From positions 76,680,806 to 76,744,805 of the forward strand of contig OY282608.1 in NCBI GenBank assembly GCA_958298945.1: a stretch of 64,000 bases of DNA, written 5' to 3'. Numbering within the stretch: position 1 is the first letter of the stretch; every line of letters starts with the position of its first letter. Of the stretch, positions 1 to 11,950 are shown one piece after another. Below the pieces are notes generated by a model, which saw only the letters and a program-made list of their open reading frames with translations, searched no databases and was not told the origin of the DNA. The position numbers were made by a program, and so were the translations under genes. This DNA comes from Atherix ibis (lineage: Eukaryota > Arthropoda > Insecta > Diptera > Athericidae).

Positions 1-1321
1 GTTGGTTTGTTAGTTTGTTGGTTTGTTGGTTTGTTAGTTTGTCGGTTTGTTCGTTTGTTGGCTTGTTGGTTTGTTGGCTTGTTGGCTTGTTGGCATGTTG
101 GTTTGTTGGTTTGTTGGTTTGTTGGTTTGTTGGTTTGTTGGTTTGTTGGTTTGTTGGTTTGTTGGTTTGTTGGTTTGTTGGTTTGTTGGTTTGTTGGTTT
201 GTTGGTTTATTGGTTTGTTTGTTTGTTGGTTTGTTGGTTTGTTGGTTTGTTGGTTTGTTGGTTTGTTGGTTTGTTGGTTTGTTGGTTTGTTGGTTTGTTG
301 GTTTGTTGGTTTGTTGGTTTGTTGGTTTGTTTGTTTGTTGGTTTGTTGGTTTGCTGGGTTTTGGTTTGTAGGCTTGTTTGTTGGTTGGTTTGTTGGTTTG
401 TTCGTTTGTTTGTTTGTTGGCTTATTGGTTTGTCGGTTTATTGCTTTGTTGGTTTGTTTGTTTGTTTGTTTGTTGGTTTGTTGGTTTGTTGGTTTATATG
501 TTTGTTGGTTTATTGGTTTGTTGGTTTGTTGGTTGGTTGGTTTGTTTGTTTGTTGGTTTGTTCGTTTGTTGGCTTGTTGGTTTGTTCGTTTGTTGGCTTG
601 TTGGTTTGTTGGCTTGTTGGCATGTTGATTTGTTGGTTTGTTGGTTTGTTGGTTTGTTGGTTTGTTGGTTTGTTGGTTTGTTGGTTTATTGGCTTGTTGG
701 TTTATTTGTTTGTTCGTTTGTTCGTTTGTTGGTTTGTTGGTTTGTTGGTTTGTTGGTTTGTTGGTTTATTTGTTTGTTTGTTTGTTGGCTTTTTGGTTTG
801 TTGGCTTGTTGGTTTGTTCGTTTTTGGTTTGTTGGTGTATTTGTTTGTTGGTTTGTTGGTTTTTGTTGGTTTGTTGGTTTGTTTGTTTGTTGGTTTGTTG
901 TTTTGTTAGTTTGTTGGTTTGTTGGTTTGTTAGTTTGTTGGTTTGTTCGTTTGTTGGCTTGTTGGTTTGTTGGCTTGTTGGCTTGTTCGCATGTTGGTTT
1001 GTTGGTTTGTTGGTTTGTTTGTTTGTTGGTTTGTTGGTTTGTTGGTTTGTTGGTTTGTTGGTTTGTTGGTTTGTTAGTTTGTTAGTTTGTTGGTTTGTTT
1101 CTTTGTTGGGTTGTTCGTTCGTTGGCTTGTTAGTTTGTTGGCTTGTTGGCTTGTTGTTATATTGGCTTGTTGGCTTGTTGTTATGTTGGTTTGTTGGTTT
1201 GTTGGTTTGTTGGTTTCTTGGTTTGTTGGTTTGTTGGTTTGTTGGCTTGTTGGTTCGTTCGTTTTTGGTTTGTTGGTGTTTTTGTTTGTTGGTTTGTTGG
1301 TTTTTGTTGGTTTGTTGGTTT
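1..1321 (+). repeat. 1.32-kb tandem HOR, copy 1
   Basis: The first ~1.07 kb matches the next block at an offset of 1,321 bp, rising to 1,329 after about one unit of length difference. Landmarks are GTAGGCTTGTTTGTTGG at 368/1689, TTATTGCTTTG at 439/1760, TTATTGGCTTG at 687/2016 and GTTCGCATG at 987/2316. The last ~250 bp (from ~1074) carries the TTTCTTTGTTGGG motif and TTGTTATATTGG, and is not repeated after copy 2. The left end is cut by the window edge. Confidence 0.9.
45..100 (+). repeat. CATG block, representative of the commonest HOR core
   Basis: The core runs GTTCGTTTG, GGCTTG, GGTTTG, GGCTTG, GGCTTG, then GGCATGTTGG, in a nearly fixed order. It recurs many times across all three domains; examples of the CATG are 94, 621, 5237, 5511, 6477 and 6743, and most negative-strand open frames begin at one. 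CATG is palindromic, so each supplies an ATG on both strands. GTTCGTTT is almost always followed by GTTGGCTT, so this is an inherited unit order rather than recurrent mutation. Confidence 0.85.
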
Positions 1322-2400
1322 GTTGGTTTGTTAGTTTGTTGGTTTGTTGGTTTGTTAGTTTGTCGGTTTGTTCGTTTGTTGGCTTGTTGGTTTGTTGGCT
1401 TGTTGGCTTGTTGGCATGTTGGTTTGTTGGTTTGTTGGTTTGTTGGTTTGTTGGTTTGTTGGTTTGTTGGTTTGTTGGTTTGTTGGTTTGTTGGTTTGTT
1501 GGTTTGTTGGTTTGTTGGTTTGTTGGTTTATTGGTTTGTTTGTTTGTTGGTTTGTTGGTTTGTTGGTTTGTTGGTTTGTTGGTTTGTTGGTTTGTTGGTT
1601 TGTTGGTTTGTTGGTTTGTTGGTTTGTTGGTTTGTTGGTTTGTTGGTTTGTTTGTTTGTTGGTTTGTTGGTTTGCTGGGTTTTGGTTTGTAGGCTTGTTT
1701 GTTGGTTGGTTTGTTGGTTTGTTCGTTTGTTTGTTTGTTGGCTTATTGGTTTGTCGGTTTATTGCTTTGTTGGTTTGTTTGTTTGTTTGTTTGTTGGTTT
1801 GTTGGTTTGTTGGTTTATATGTTTGTTGATTTATTGGTTTGTTGGTTTGTTGGTTGGTTGGTTTGTTTGTTTGTTGGTTTGTTCGTTTGTTGGCTTGTTG
1901 GTTTGTTCGTTTGTTGGCTTGTTGGTTTGTTGGCTTGTTGGCATGTTGATTTGTTGGTTTGTTGGTTTGTTGGTTTGTTGGTTTGTTGGTTTGTTGGTTT
2001 GTTGGTTTGTTGGTTTATTGGCTTGTTGGTTTATTTGTTTGTTCGTTTGTTCGTTTGTTGGTTTGTTGGTTTGTTGGTTTGTTGGTTTGTTGGTTTATTT
2101 GTTTGTTTGTTTGTTGGCTTTTTGGTTTGTTGGCTTGTTGGTTTGTTCGTTTTTGGTTTGTTGGTGTATTTGTTTGTTGGTTTGTTGGTTTTTGTTGGTT
2201 TGTTGGTTTGTTTGTTTGTTGGTTTGTTGTTTTGTTAGTTTGTTGGTTTGTTGGTTTGTTAGTTTGTTGGTTTGTTCGTTTGTTGGCTTGTTGGTTTGTT
2301 GGCTTGTTGGCTTGTTCGCATGTTGGTTTGTTGGTTTGTTGGTTTGTTTGTTTGTTGGTTTGTTGGTTTGTTGGTTTGTTGGTTTGTTGGTTTGTTGGTT
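1322..2400 (+). repeat. 1.32-kb tandem HOR, copy 2
   Basis: This is a near-identical direct copy of the preceding block, with one extra 8-mer before ~2017. Homology ends around 2,395, where a T7 run and a GTAGGCTTG motif follow instead of the TTTCTTTG segment. The junction with copy 1 falls at GTTGGTTTGTTAGTTTG, the same motif that opens the window. Confidence 0.9.
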
Positions 2401-3395
2401 TGTTGGTTTGTTGGTTTGTTGGTTTGTTGGTTTTTTTGTTTGTTGGTTTGTTGGGTTTTGGTTTGTAGGCTTGTTTGTTTGTTGGTTTGTTGGTTTGTTC
2501 GTTTGTTCGTTTGTTGGCTTATTGGTTTGTCGGTTTGTTGGTTTGTTGGTTTGTTTGTTTGTTGGTTTGTTGGTTTGTTGGTTTGTTGGTTTATATGTTT
2601 GTTGGTTTATTGGTTTGTTGGTTTGTTGGTTTGTTGGTTTGTTTGTTTGTTGGTTTGTTCGTTTGTTGGCTTGTTGGTTTGTTCGGTTGTTGGCTTGTTG
2701 GTTTGTTGGCTTGTTGGCTTGTTGGTATGTTGGTTTCTTGGTTTGTTGGTTTGTTGGTTTGTTGGTTTGTTGGTTTGTTGGTTTGTTGGTTTGTTGGTTT
2801 GTTGGTTTGTTGGTTTGTTGGTTTGTTGGTTTATTTGTTTGTTGGTTTGCTGGTTTTTGTTGGTTTGTTGATTTATTTGTTTGTTGGTTTGTTGGTTTGT
2901 TAGTTTGTTGGTTTGTTGGTTTGTTTCTTTATTGGGTTTTTCGTTTGTTGGCTTGTTGGTTTGTTGGCTTGTTGGCTTATTGTTATGTTGGTTTGTTAGT
3001 TTCTTGGTTTGTTGGTTTTTTGGTTTGTTGGTTTGTTGGTTTGTTGGTTTGTTGGCATGTTGGTTTCTTGGTTTGTTGGTTTGTTGGTTTGTTGGTTTGC
3101 TGGTTTGTTGGTTTGTTGGTTTGTTGGTTTGTTGGTCTGTTAGTTTGTTTGTTTGTTGGTTTGTATGTTTGTTGGTTTATTTGTTTGTTGGTTTGCTGGT
3201 TTTTGTTGGTTTGTTGGTTTATTTGTTTGTTGGTTTGTTGGTTTGTTAGTTTGTTGGTTTGTTGGTTTGTTTCTTTGTTGGGTTGTTCGTTTGTTGGCTT
3301 GTTGGTTTGTTGGCTTGTTGGCTTGTTGTTATGTTGGTTTGTTGGTTTCTTGGTTTGTTGGTTTTTTGGTTTGTTGGTTTGTTGGTTTGTTGGTT
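2400..3395 (+). repeat. Variant-rich satellite segment
   Basis: This stretch holds only 8-mer units. It includes a GTAGGCTTG motif near 2466, TATATG near 2594, a GGTATG variant of the CATG block near 2727, TTCTTTATTGGG (altered TTTCTTTG motif) near 2927, a CATG block near 3058 and TTTCTTTGTTGGG at 3273. It is related to other domain I blocks but I did not find a near-identical partner for the whole stretch. Confidence 0.75.
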
Positions 3396-4020
3396 TGTTC
3401 GTTTTTGGTTTGTTGGTGTATTTGTTTGTTGGTTTGTTGGTTTTTGTTGGTTTGTTGGTTTGTTTGTTTGTTGGTTTGTTGGTTTGTTAGTTTGTTGGTT
3501 TGTTGGTTTGTTAGTTTGTTGGTTTGTTCGTTTGTTGGCTTGTTGGTTTGTTGGCTTGTTGGCTTGTTGGCATGTTGGTTTGTTGGTTTGTTGGTTTGTT
3601 GGTTTGTTGGTTTGTTGGTTTGTTGGTTTGTTGGTTTGTTGGTTTGTTGGTTTGTTGGTTTGTTGGTTTGTTGGTTTGTTGGTTTGTTGGTTTGTTTGTT
3701 TGTTGGTTTGTTGGTTTTTGGTTTGTTGGTGTATTTGTTTGTTGGTTTGTTGGTTTTTGTTGGTTTGTTGGTTTGTTTGTTTGTTGGTTTGTTGGTTTGT
3801 TAGTTTGTTGGTTTGTTGGTTTGTTAGTTTGTTGGTTTGTTCGTTTGTTGGCTTGTTGGTTTGTTGGCTTGTTGGCTTGTTGGCATGTTGTTTTGTTGGT
3901 TTGTTGGTTTGTTGGTTTGTTGGTTTGTTGGTTTGTTGGTTTGTTGGTTTGTTGGTTTGTTGGTTTGTTGGTTTGTTGGTTTGTTGGTTTGTTGGTTTGT
4001 TGGTTTGTTTGTTTGTTGGT
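3395..4020 (+). repeat. 313-bp tandem repeat, two copies
   Basis: Two direct copies have an offset of 313 bp: GGTGTATTTG is at 3415 and 3728, and the GTTCGTTTGTTGGCTTG core has its C at 3529 and 3842. Each copy runs from TTTTTGGTTTGTTGGTG through the CATG block into a pure run of GTTGGTTT. The second CATG block is followed by GTTGTTTTG, a point difference from the first. Confidence 0.85.
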
Positions 4021-7000
4021 TTGTTGGTTTGTTGGTTTGTTGGTTTGTTGGTTTGTTGGTTTGTTGGTTTGTTGGTTTGTTGGTTTGTTTGTTTTTTGGT
4101 TTGTTGGTTTGTTGGGTTTTGGTTTGTAGGCTTGTTTGTTTGTTGGTTTGTTGGTTTGTTCGTTTGTTCGTTTGTTGGCTTATTGGTTTGTCGGTTTGTT
4201 GGTTTTTTGGTTTGTTTGTTTGTTGGTTTGTTGGTTTGTTGGTTTCTATGTTTGTTGGTTTGTTTGTTTGTTGGTTTGTTGGTTTGTTGGTTTGTTTGTT
4301 TGTTGGTTTGTTCGTTTGTTGGCTTGTTGGTTTGTTCGTTTGTTGGCTTGTTGGTTTGTTGGCTTGTTGGCTTGTTGGCAAGTTGGTTTCTTGGTTTGTT
4401 GGTTTGTTGGTTTGTTGGTTTGTTGGTTTGTTGGTTTGTTGGTTTGTTGGTTTGCTGGTTTGTTGGTTTGTTGGTTTGTTGGTTTGTTGGTTTGTTGGTT
4501 TGTTGGTTTGTTGGTTTGTTGGTTTGTTGGTTTATTTGTTTGTTCGTTTGTTGGTTTGTTGGTTTGTTGGTTTGTTGGTTTGTTGGTTTGTTGGTTTGTT
4601 GGTTTATTTGTTTGTTCGTTTGTTGGCTTTTTGGTTTGTTGGCTTGTTGGTTTGTTCGTTTGTTGGTTTGTTTGTTTGTTGGTTTGTTCGTTTGTTGGTT
4701 TGTTCGTTTGTTGGCTTGTTGGTTTGTTGGCTTGTTGGTTTGTTGGTTTGTTGGTTTGTTGGTTTGTTTGTTTATTGGTTTGGTCGTTTGTTGGTTTTTT
4801 GGTTTGTTGGCTTGTTGGCTTGTTGGTTTATTGGTTTGTTGGCTTATTGGCTTGTTGGTTTGTTGGTTTGTTGGTTTGTTGGTTTGTTGGTTTGTTGGTT
4901 TGTTGGTTTGTTGGTTTGTTGGTTTGTTTGTTTGTTGGTTTGTTCGTTTGTTGGCTTGTTGGTTTATTGGTTTGTTGGTTTGTTGGTTTGTTGGTTTGTT
5001 GTTTTGTTGGTTTGTTTGTTTGTTGGTTTGTTGGTTTGTTTGTTTTTTGGATTGTTGGTTTGTTGGCTTGTTGGTTTGTTGGTTTGTTAGTTTGTTTGTT
5101 TGTTGGTTTGTTGGTTTGTTGGTTTATTTGTTTGTTATTTTGTTGGTTTTTGTTGGTTTGTTGGTTTATTTGTTTGTTGGTTTGTTGGTTTGTTCGTTTG
5201 TTGGCTTGGTGGTCTGTTGGCTTGTTGGCTTGTTGGCATGTTGGTTTCTTGGTTTGTTGGTTTGTTGGTTTGTTGGTTTGTTGGGTTGTTGGTTTCTTGG
5301 TTTGTTGGTTTGTTGGTTGGTTGGTTTGTTGGTTTGTTGGTTTGTTGGTTTGTTGGTTTGTGGGTTTGTTGGTTTTTGTTGGTTTGTTGGTTTATTTGTT
5401 TGCTGGTTTGTTGGTTTGTTGGCTTGTTGGCTTGTTGGTTTGTTGGTTTGTTGGTTTGTTGGCTTGTTGGTTTGTTGGTTTGTTGGTTTGTTGGCTTGTT
5501 GGCTTGTTGGCATGTTGGTTTGTTGGTTTGTTGGTTTGTTGGTTTGTTGGTTTGTTGGTTTGTTGGTTTGTTGGTTTGTTGGTTTGTTGGTTTGTTGGTT
5601 TGTTGGTTTGTTAATTTGTTGGTTTGTTTGTTTGTTGGTTTGTTGGTTTGTTGGTTTGTTGGTTTGTTGGTTTGTTGGTTTGTTGGTTTGTTGGTTTGTT
5701 GGTTTGTTTGTTTGTTTGTTTGTTGGTTTGTTCGTTTTGTGGCTTGTTGGTTTATTGGTTTGATGGTTTGTTGGTTTGTTGGTTTGTTGGTTTGTTGGTT
5801 TGTTGGTTTGTTTGTTTGTTGGTTTGTTCGTTTGTTGGTTTTTTGGTTTGTTGGCTTGTTGGCTTGTTGGTTTGTTGGTTTGTTGGCTTGTTGGTTTGTT
5901 GGTTTGTTGGTTTGTTGGTTTGTTGGTTTGTTGGTTTGTTGGTTTGTTGGTTTGTTGGTTTGTTGGTTTGTTCGTTTGTTTGTTTGTTGGTTTGTTGGTT
6001 TGTTCGTTTGTTGGCTTGTTGGTTTATTGGTTTGTTGGTTTGTTGGTTTGTTGGTTTGTTGGTTTGTTGGTTTGTTGGTTGGTTGGTTTGTTGGTTTGTT
6101 GGTTTGTTGGTTTGTTGGTTTGTTGTTTTGTTGGTTTTTGTTGGTTTGTTGGTTTATTTGTTTGTTGGTTTGTTGGTTTGTTGGCTTGTTGGCTTGTTGG
6201 TTTGTTGGTTTGTTGGTTTGTTGGTTTGTTGATTTGTTGGGTTGTTGGTTTCTTGGTTTGTTGGTTTGTTGGTTGGTTGGTTTGTTGGTTTGTTGGTTTG
6301 TTGGTTTGTTGGTTTGTTGGGTTTTGTTGGTTTGTTGGTTTATTTTTTTGTTGGTTTGTTGGCTTGTTGGCTTGTTGGTTTGTTGGTTTTTGTTGGTTTG
6401 TTGGTTTACTTGTTTGTTGGTTTGTTGGTTTCTTCGTTTGTTGGCTTGGTGGTTTGTTGGCTTGTTGGCTTGTTGGCATGTTGGTTTCTTGGTTTGTTGG
6501 TTTGTTGGTTTGTTGGGTTGTTGGTTTCTTGGTTTGTTGGTTTGTTGGTTGGTTGGTTTGTTGGTTTGTTGGTTTCTTGGTTTGTTGGTTTGTTGGTTTG
6601 TTGGTTTGTTGGTTTGTTGGTTTTTGTTGGTTTGTTGGTTTATTTGTTTGTTGGTTTGTTGGCTTGTTGGCTTGTTGGTTTGTTGGTTTGTTGGCTTGTT
6701 GGTTTGTTGGTTTGTTGGTTTGTTGGCTTGTTGGCTTGTTGGCATGTTGGTTTGTTGGTTTGTTGGTTTGTTGGTTTGTTGGTTTGTTGGTTTGTTGGTT
6801 TGTTGGTTTGTTGGATTGTTGGTTTGTTGGTTTGTTGGTTGGTTGGTTTGTTGGTTTGTTGGTTTGTTGGTTTGTTGGTTTGTTGTTTTGTTGGTTTTTG
6901 TTGGTTTGTTGGTTTATTTGTTTGTTGGTTTGTTGGTTTGTTGGCTTGTTGGCTTGTTGGTTTGTTGGTTTGTTGGTTTGTTGGTTTGTTGATTTGTTGG

Positions 7001-8016
7001 GTTGTTGGTTTCTTGGTTTGTTGGTTTGTTGGTTGGTTGGTTTGTTGGTTTGTTGGTTTGTTGGTTTGTTGGTTTGTTGGGTTTTGTTGGTTTGTTGGTT
7101 TATTTTTTTGTTGGTTTGTTGGCTTGTTGGCTTGTTGGTTTGTTGGTTTTTGTTGGTTTGTTGGTTTACTTGTTTGTTGGTTTGTTGGTTTCTTCGTTTG
7201 TTGGCTTGGTGGTTTGTTGGCTTGTTGGCATGTTGGCATGTTGGTTTCTTGGTTTGTTGGTTTGTTGGTTTGTTGGGTTGTTGGTTTCTTGGTTTGTTGG
7301 TTTGTTGGTTGGTTGGTTTGTTGGTTTGTTGGTTTCTTGGTTTGTTGGTTTGTTGGTTTGTTGGTTTGTTGGTTTGTTGGTTTTTGTTGGTTTGTTGGTT
7401 TATTTGTTTGTTGGTTTGTTGGCTTGTTGGCTTGTTGGTTTGTTGGTTTGTTGGCTTGTTGGTTTGTTGGTTTGTTGGTTTGTTGGCTTGTTGGCTTGTT
7501 GGCATGTTGGTTTGTTGGTTTGTTGGTTTGTTGGTTTGTTGGTTTGTTGGTTTGTTGGTTTGTTGGTTTGTTGGATTGTTGGTTTGTTGGTTTGTTGGTT
7601 TGTTGGTTTGTTTGTTTGTTTGTTTGTTGGTTTGTTGGTTTGTTGGTTTGTTGGTTTGTTGGTTTGTTGGTTTGTTGGTTTGTTGGTTTGTTGGTTTGTT
7701 GGTTTGTTGGTTTGTTTGTTTGTTGGTTTGTTCGTTTGTTGGCTTGTTGGTTTATTGGTTTGTTGGTTTGTTGGTTTGTTGGTTTGTTGGTTTGTTGGTT
7801 TGTTTGTTTGTTGGTTTGTTCGTTTGTTGGTTTTTTTTGGTTTGTTGGCTTGTTGGCTTGTTGGTTTGTTGGTTTGTTGGCTTGTTGGTTTGTTGGTTTG
7901 TTGGTTTGTTGGTTTGTTGGTTTGTTGGTTTGTTGGTTTGTTGGTTTGTTGGTTTGTTGGTTTGTTGGTTTGTTGGTTTGTTGGTTTGTTGGTTTGTTGG
8001 TTTGTTTGTTTGTTGG
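4020..8016 (+). repeat. 4.0-kb tandem duplication, copy 1
   Basis: This block matches the next one at offsets of 3,989 to 3,997 bp, changing only by whole 8-mers. Landmarks are GTAGGCTTG 4126/8123, GGCAAGTTGG 4378/8375 (C of GCAAG), GGATTGTTGG 5049/9038, TTAATTTG 5611/9600, CGTTTTGTGG 5733/9722, GATTTGTTGGG 6231/10228 and a T8 run 7831/11820. The start lies in homogeneous sequence, so it is placed only to within about 150 bp. The block contains the 760-bp tandem pair. Confidence 0.9.
6075..7594 (+). repeat. 760-bp tandem HOR, two copies
   Basis: The GATTTGTTGGG marker at 6231 and 6991, GTTGTTTTGTTGG at 6121/6881 and GGATTG at ~6813/7573 all give an offset of 760 bp (95 units). Each copy contains GGTTGGTTGG slips, TTTTTGTTGG, GTTTACTTG, GGCTTGGTGG and CATG blocks. 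Copy 1 ends into another GGTTGGTTGG element; copy 2 ends into a run of TTTG units. Confidence 0.88.
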
Positions 8017-11000
8017 TTTGTTGGTTTGTTGGTTTGTTGGTTTGTTGGTTTGTTGGTTTGTTGGTTTGTTGGTTTGTTGGTTTGTTTGTTTTTTGGTTTG
8101 TTGGTTTGTTGGGTTTTGGTTTGTAGGCTTGTTTGTTTGTTGGTTTGTTCGTTTGTTCGTTTGTTGGCTTATTGGTTTGTCGGTTTGTTGGTTTTTTGGT
8201 TTGTTTGTTTGTTGGTTTGTTGGTTTGTTGGTTTCTATGTTTGTTGGTTTATTGGTTTGTTTGTTTGTTGGTTTGTTGGTTTGTTGGTTTGTTTGTTTGT
8301 TGGTTTGTTCGTTTGTTGGCTTGTTGGTTTGTTCGTTTGTTGGCTTGTTGGTTTGTTGGCTTGTTGGCTTGTTGGCAAGTTGGTTTCTTGGTTTGTTGGT
8401 TTGTTGGTTTGTTGGTTTGTTGGTTTGTTGGTTTGTTGGTTTGCTGGTTTGTTGGTTTGTTGGTTTGTTGGTTTGTTGGTTTGTTGGTTTGTTGGTTTGT
8501 TGGTTTGTTGGTTTGTTGGTTTATTTGTTTGTTCGTTTGTTGGTTTGTTGGTTTGTTGGTTTGTTGGTTTGTTGGTTTGTTGGTTTGTTGGTTTATTTGT
8601 TTGTTCGTTTGTTGGCTTTTTGGTTTGTTGGCTTGTTGATTTGTTCGTTTGTTGGTTTGTTTGTTTGTTGGTTTGTTCGTTTGTTGGTTTGTTCGTTTGT
8701 TGGCTTGTTGGTTTGTTGGCTTGTTGGTTTGTTGGTTTGTTGGTTTGTTGGTTTGTTTGTTTATTGGTTTGGTCGTTTGTTGGTTTTTTGGTTTGTTGGC
8801 TTGTTGGCTTGTTGGTTTATTGGTTTGTTGGCTTATTGGCTTGTTGGTTTGTTGGTTTGTTGGTTTGTTGGTTTGTTGGTTTGTTGGTTTGTTGGTTTGT
8901 TGGTTTGTTGGTTTGTTTGTTTGTTGGTTTGTTCGTTTGTTGGCTTGTTGGTTTATTGGTTTGTTGGTTTGTTGGTTTGTTGGTTTGTTGTTTTGTTGGT
9001 TTGTTTGTTTGTTGGTTTGTTGGTTTGTTTGTTTTTTGGATTGTTGGTTTGTTGGCTTGTTGGTTTGTTGGTTTGTTAGTTTGTTTGTTTGTTGGTTTGT
9101 TGGTTTGTTGGTTTATTTGTTTGTTATTTTGTTGGTTTTTGTTGGTTTGTTGGTTTATTTGTTTGTTGGTTTGTTGGTTTGTTCGTTTGTTGGCTTGGTG
9201 GTCTGTTGGCTTGTTGGCTTGTTGGCATGTTGGTTTCTTGGTTTGTTGGTTTGTTGGTTTGTTGGTTTGTTGGGTTGTTGGTTTCTTGGTTTGTTGGTTT
9301 GTTGGTTGGTTGGTTTGTTGGTTTGTTGGTTTGTTGGTTTGTTGGTTTGTGGGTTTGTTGGTTTTTGTTGGTTTGTTGGTTTATTTGTTTGTTGGTTTGT
9401 TGGTTTGTTGGCTTGTTGGCTTGTTGGTTTGTTGGTTTGTTGGTTTGTTGGCTTGTTGGTTTGTTGGTTTGTTGGTTTGTTGGCTTGTTGGCTTGTTGGC
9501 ATGTTGGTTTGTTGGTTTGTTGGTTTGTTGGTTTGTTGGTTTGTTGGTTTGTTGGTTTGTTGGTTTGTTGGTTTGTTGGTTTGTTGGTTTGTTGGTTTGT
9601 TAATTTGTTGGTTTGTTTGTTTGTTGGTTTGTTGGTTTGTTGGTTTGTTGGTTTGTTGGTTTGTTGGTTTGTTGGTTTGTTGGTTTGTTGGTTTGTTTGT
9701 TTGTTTGTTTGTTGGTTTGTTCGTTTTGTGGCTCGTTGGTTTATTGGTTTGATGGTTTGTTGGTTTGTTGGTTTGTTGGTTTGTTGGTTTGTTGGTTTGT
9801 TTGTTTGTTGGTTTGTTCGTTTGTTGGTTTTTTGGTTTGTTGGCTTGTTGGCTTGTTGGTTTGTTGGTTTGTTGGCTTGTTGGTTTGTTGGTTTGTTGGT
9901 TTGTTGGTTTGTTGGTTTGTTGGTTTGTTGGTTTGTTGGTTTGTTGGTTTGTTGGTTTGTTGGTTTGTTCGTTTGTTTGTTTGTTGGTTTGTTGGTTTGT
10001 TCGTTTGTTGGCTTGTTGGTTTATTGGTTTGTTGGTTTGTTGGTTTGTTGGTTTGTTGGTTTGTTGGTTTGTTGGTTGGTTGGTTTGTTGGTTTGTTGGT
10101 TTGTTGGTTTGTTGGTTTGTTGTTTTGTTGGTTTTTGTTGGTTTGTTGGTTTATTTGTTTGTTGGTTTGTTGGTTTGTTGGCTTGTTGGCTTGTTGGTTT
10201 GTTGGTTTGTTGGTTTGTTGGTTTGTTGATTTGTTGGGTTGTTGGTTTCTTGGTTTGTTGGTTGGTTGGTTTGTTGGTTTGTTGGTTTGTTGGTTTGTTG
10301 GTTTGTTGGGTTTTGTTGGTTTGTTGGTTTATTTTTTTGTTGGTTTGTTGGCTTGTTGGCTTGTTGGTTTGTTGGTTTTTGTTGGTTTGTTGGTTTACTT
10401 GTTTGTTGGTTTGTTGGTTTCTTCGTTTGTTGGCTTGGTGGTTTGTTGGCTTGTTGGCTTGTTGGCATGTTGGTTTCTTGGTTTGTTGGTTTGTTGGTTT
10501 GTTGGGTTGTTGGTTTCTTGGTTTGTTGGTTTGTTGGTTGGTTGGTTTGTTGGTTTGTTGGTTTCTTGGTTTGTTGGTTTGTTGGTTTGTTGGTTTGTTG
10601 GTTTGTTGGTTTTTGTTGGTTTGTTGGTTTATTTGTTTGTTGGTTTGTTGGCTTGTTGGCTTGTTGGTTTGTTGGTTTGTTGGCTTGTTGGTTTGTTGGT
10701 TTGTTGGTTTGTTGGCTTGTTGGCTTGTTGGCATGTTGGTTTGTTGGTTTGTTGGTTTGTTGGTTTGTTGGTTTGTTGGTTTGTTGGTTTGTTGGTTTGT
10801 TGGATTGTTGGTTTGTTGGTTTGTTGGTTGGTTGGTTTGTTGGTTTGTTGGTTTGTTGGTTTGTTGGTTTGTTGTTTTGTTGGTTTTTGTTGGTTTGTTG
10901 GTTTATTTGTTTGTTGGTTTGTTGGTTTGTTGGCTTGTTGGCTTGTTGGTTTGTTGGTTTGTTGGTTTGTTGGTTTGTTGATTTGTTGGGTTGTTGGTTT

Positions 11001-11950
11001 CTTGGTTTGTTGGTTTGTTGGTTGGTTGGTTTGTTGGTTTGTTGGTTTGTTGGTTTGTTGGTTTGTTGGGTTTTGTTGGTTTGTTGGTTTATTTTTTTGT
11101 TGGTTTGTTGGCTTGTTGGCTTGTTGGTTTGTTGGTTTTTGTTGGTTTGTTGGTTTACTTGTTTGTTGGTTTGTTGGTTTCTTCGTTTGTTGGCTTGGTG
11201 GTTTGTTGGCTTGTTGGCTTGTTGGCATGTTGGTTTCTTGGTTTGTTGGTTTGTTGGTTTGTTGGGTTGTTGGTTTCTTGGTTTGTTGGTTTGTTGGTTG
11301 GTTGGTTTGTTGGTTTGTTGGTTTCTTGGTTTGTTGGTTTGTTGGTTTGTTGGTTTGTTGGTTTGTTGGTTTTTGTTGGTTTGTTGGTTTATTTGTTTGT
11401 TGGTTTGTTGGCTTGTTGGCTTGTTGGTTTGTTGGTTTGTTGGCTTGTTGGTTTGTTGGTTTGTTGGTTTGTTGGCTTGTTGGCTTGTTGGCATGTTGGT
11501 TTGTTGGTTTGTTGGTTTGTTGGTTTGTTGGTTTGTTGGTTTGTTGGTTTGTTGGTTTGTTGGATTGTTGGTTTGTTGGTTTGTTGGTTTGTTGGTTTGT
11601 TTGTTTGTTTGTTTGTTGGTTTGTTGGTTTGTTGGTTTGTTGGTTTGTTGGTTTGTTGGTTTGTTGGTTTGTTGGTTTGTTGGTTTGTTGGTTTGTTGGT
11701 TTGTTTGTTTGTTGGTTTGTTCGTTTGTTGGCTTGTTGGTTTATTGGTTTGTTGGTTTGTTGGTTTGTTGGTTTGTTGGTTTGTTGGTTTGTTTGTTTGT
11801 TTGTTTGTTCGTTTGTTGGTTTTTTTTGGTTTGTTGGCTTGTTGGCTTGTTGGTTTGTTGGTTTGTTGGCTTGTTGGTTTGTTGGTTTGTTGGTTTGTTG
11901 GTTTGTTGGTTTGTTGGTTTGTTGGTTTGTTGGTTTGTTGGTTTGTTGGT
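8017..11950 (+). repeat. 4.0-kb tandem duplication, copy 2
   Basis: This is a direct copy of 4,020-8,016. Differences are a few one-unit gains and losses plus point changes, for example GGCTCGTTGG at ~9731 where copy 1 has GGCTTGTTGG. From ~11,950 it departs from copy 1, continuing into TTAGGTTG at ~12066. Its part from ~9.0 kb onward was later copied again to 16.55-18.4 kb. Confidence 0.9.

Noticed and set aside
5135..6745. Antisense open frame of 536 codons (KPTNQQTN repeats), like many on the - strand
   Set aside because: It is the same artefact on the other strand. The starts come from CATG blocks, and the ends come where a TTA, CTA or TCA on the + strand falls in frame. Q/N richness is imposed by the repeat, not evidence of a prion-like protein gene.
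5776..9603. Open frame of 1,275 codons on the + strand (and several others of 600-950 codons)
   Set aside because: It is a cyclic LVCWFVGL read-through of a stop-free 8-mer, with a TTG rather than ATG start and overlapping frames giving the same peptide. Frames end only at variant units such as GTTAGTTT or GTTGATTT. No ribosome-binding, splice or domain evidence.
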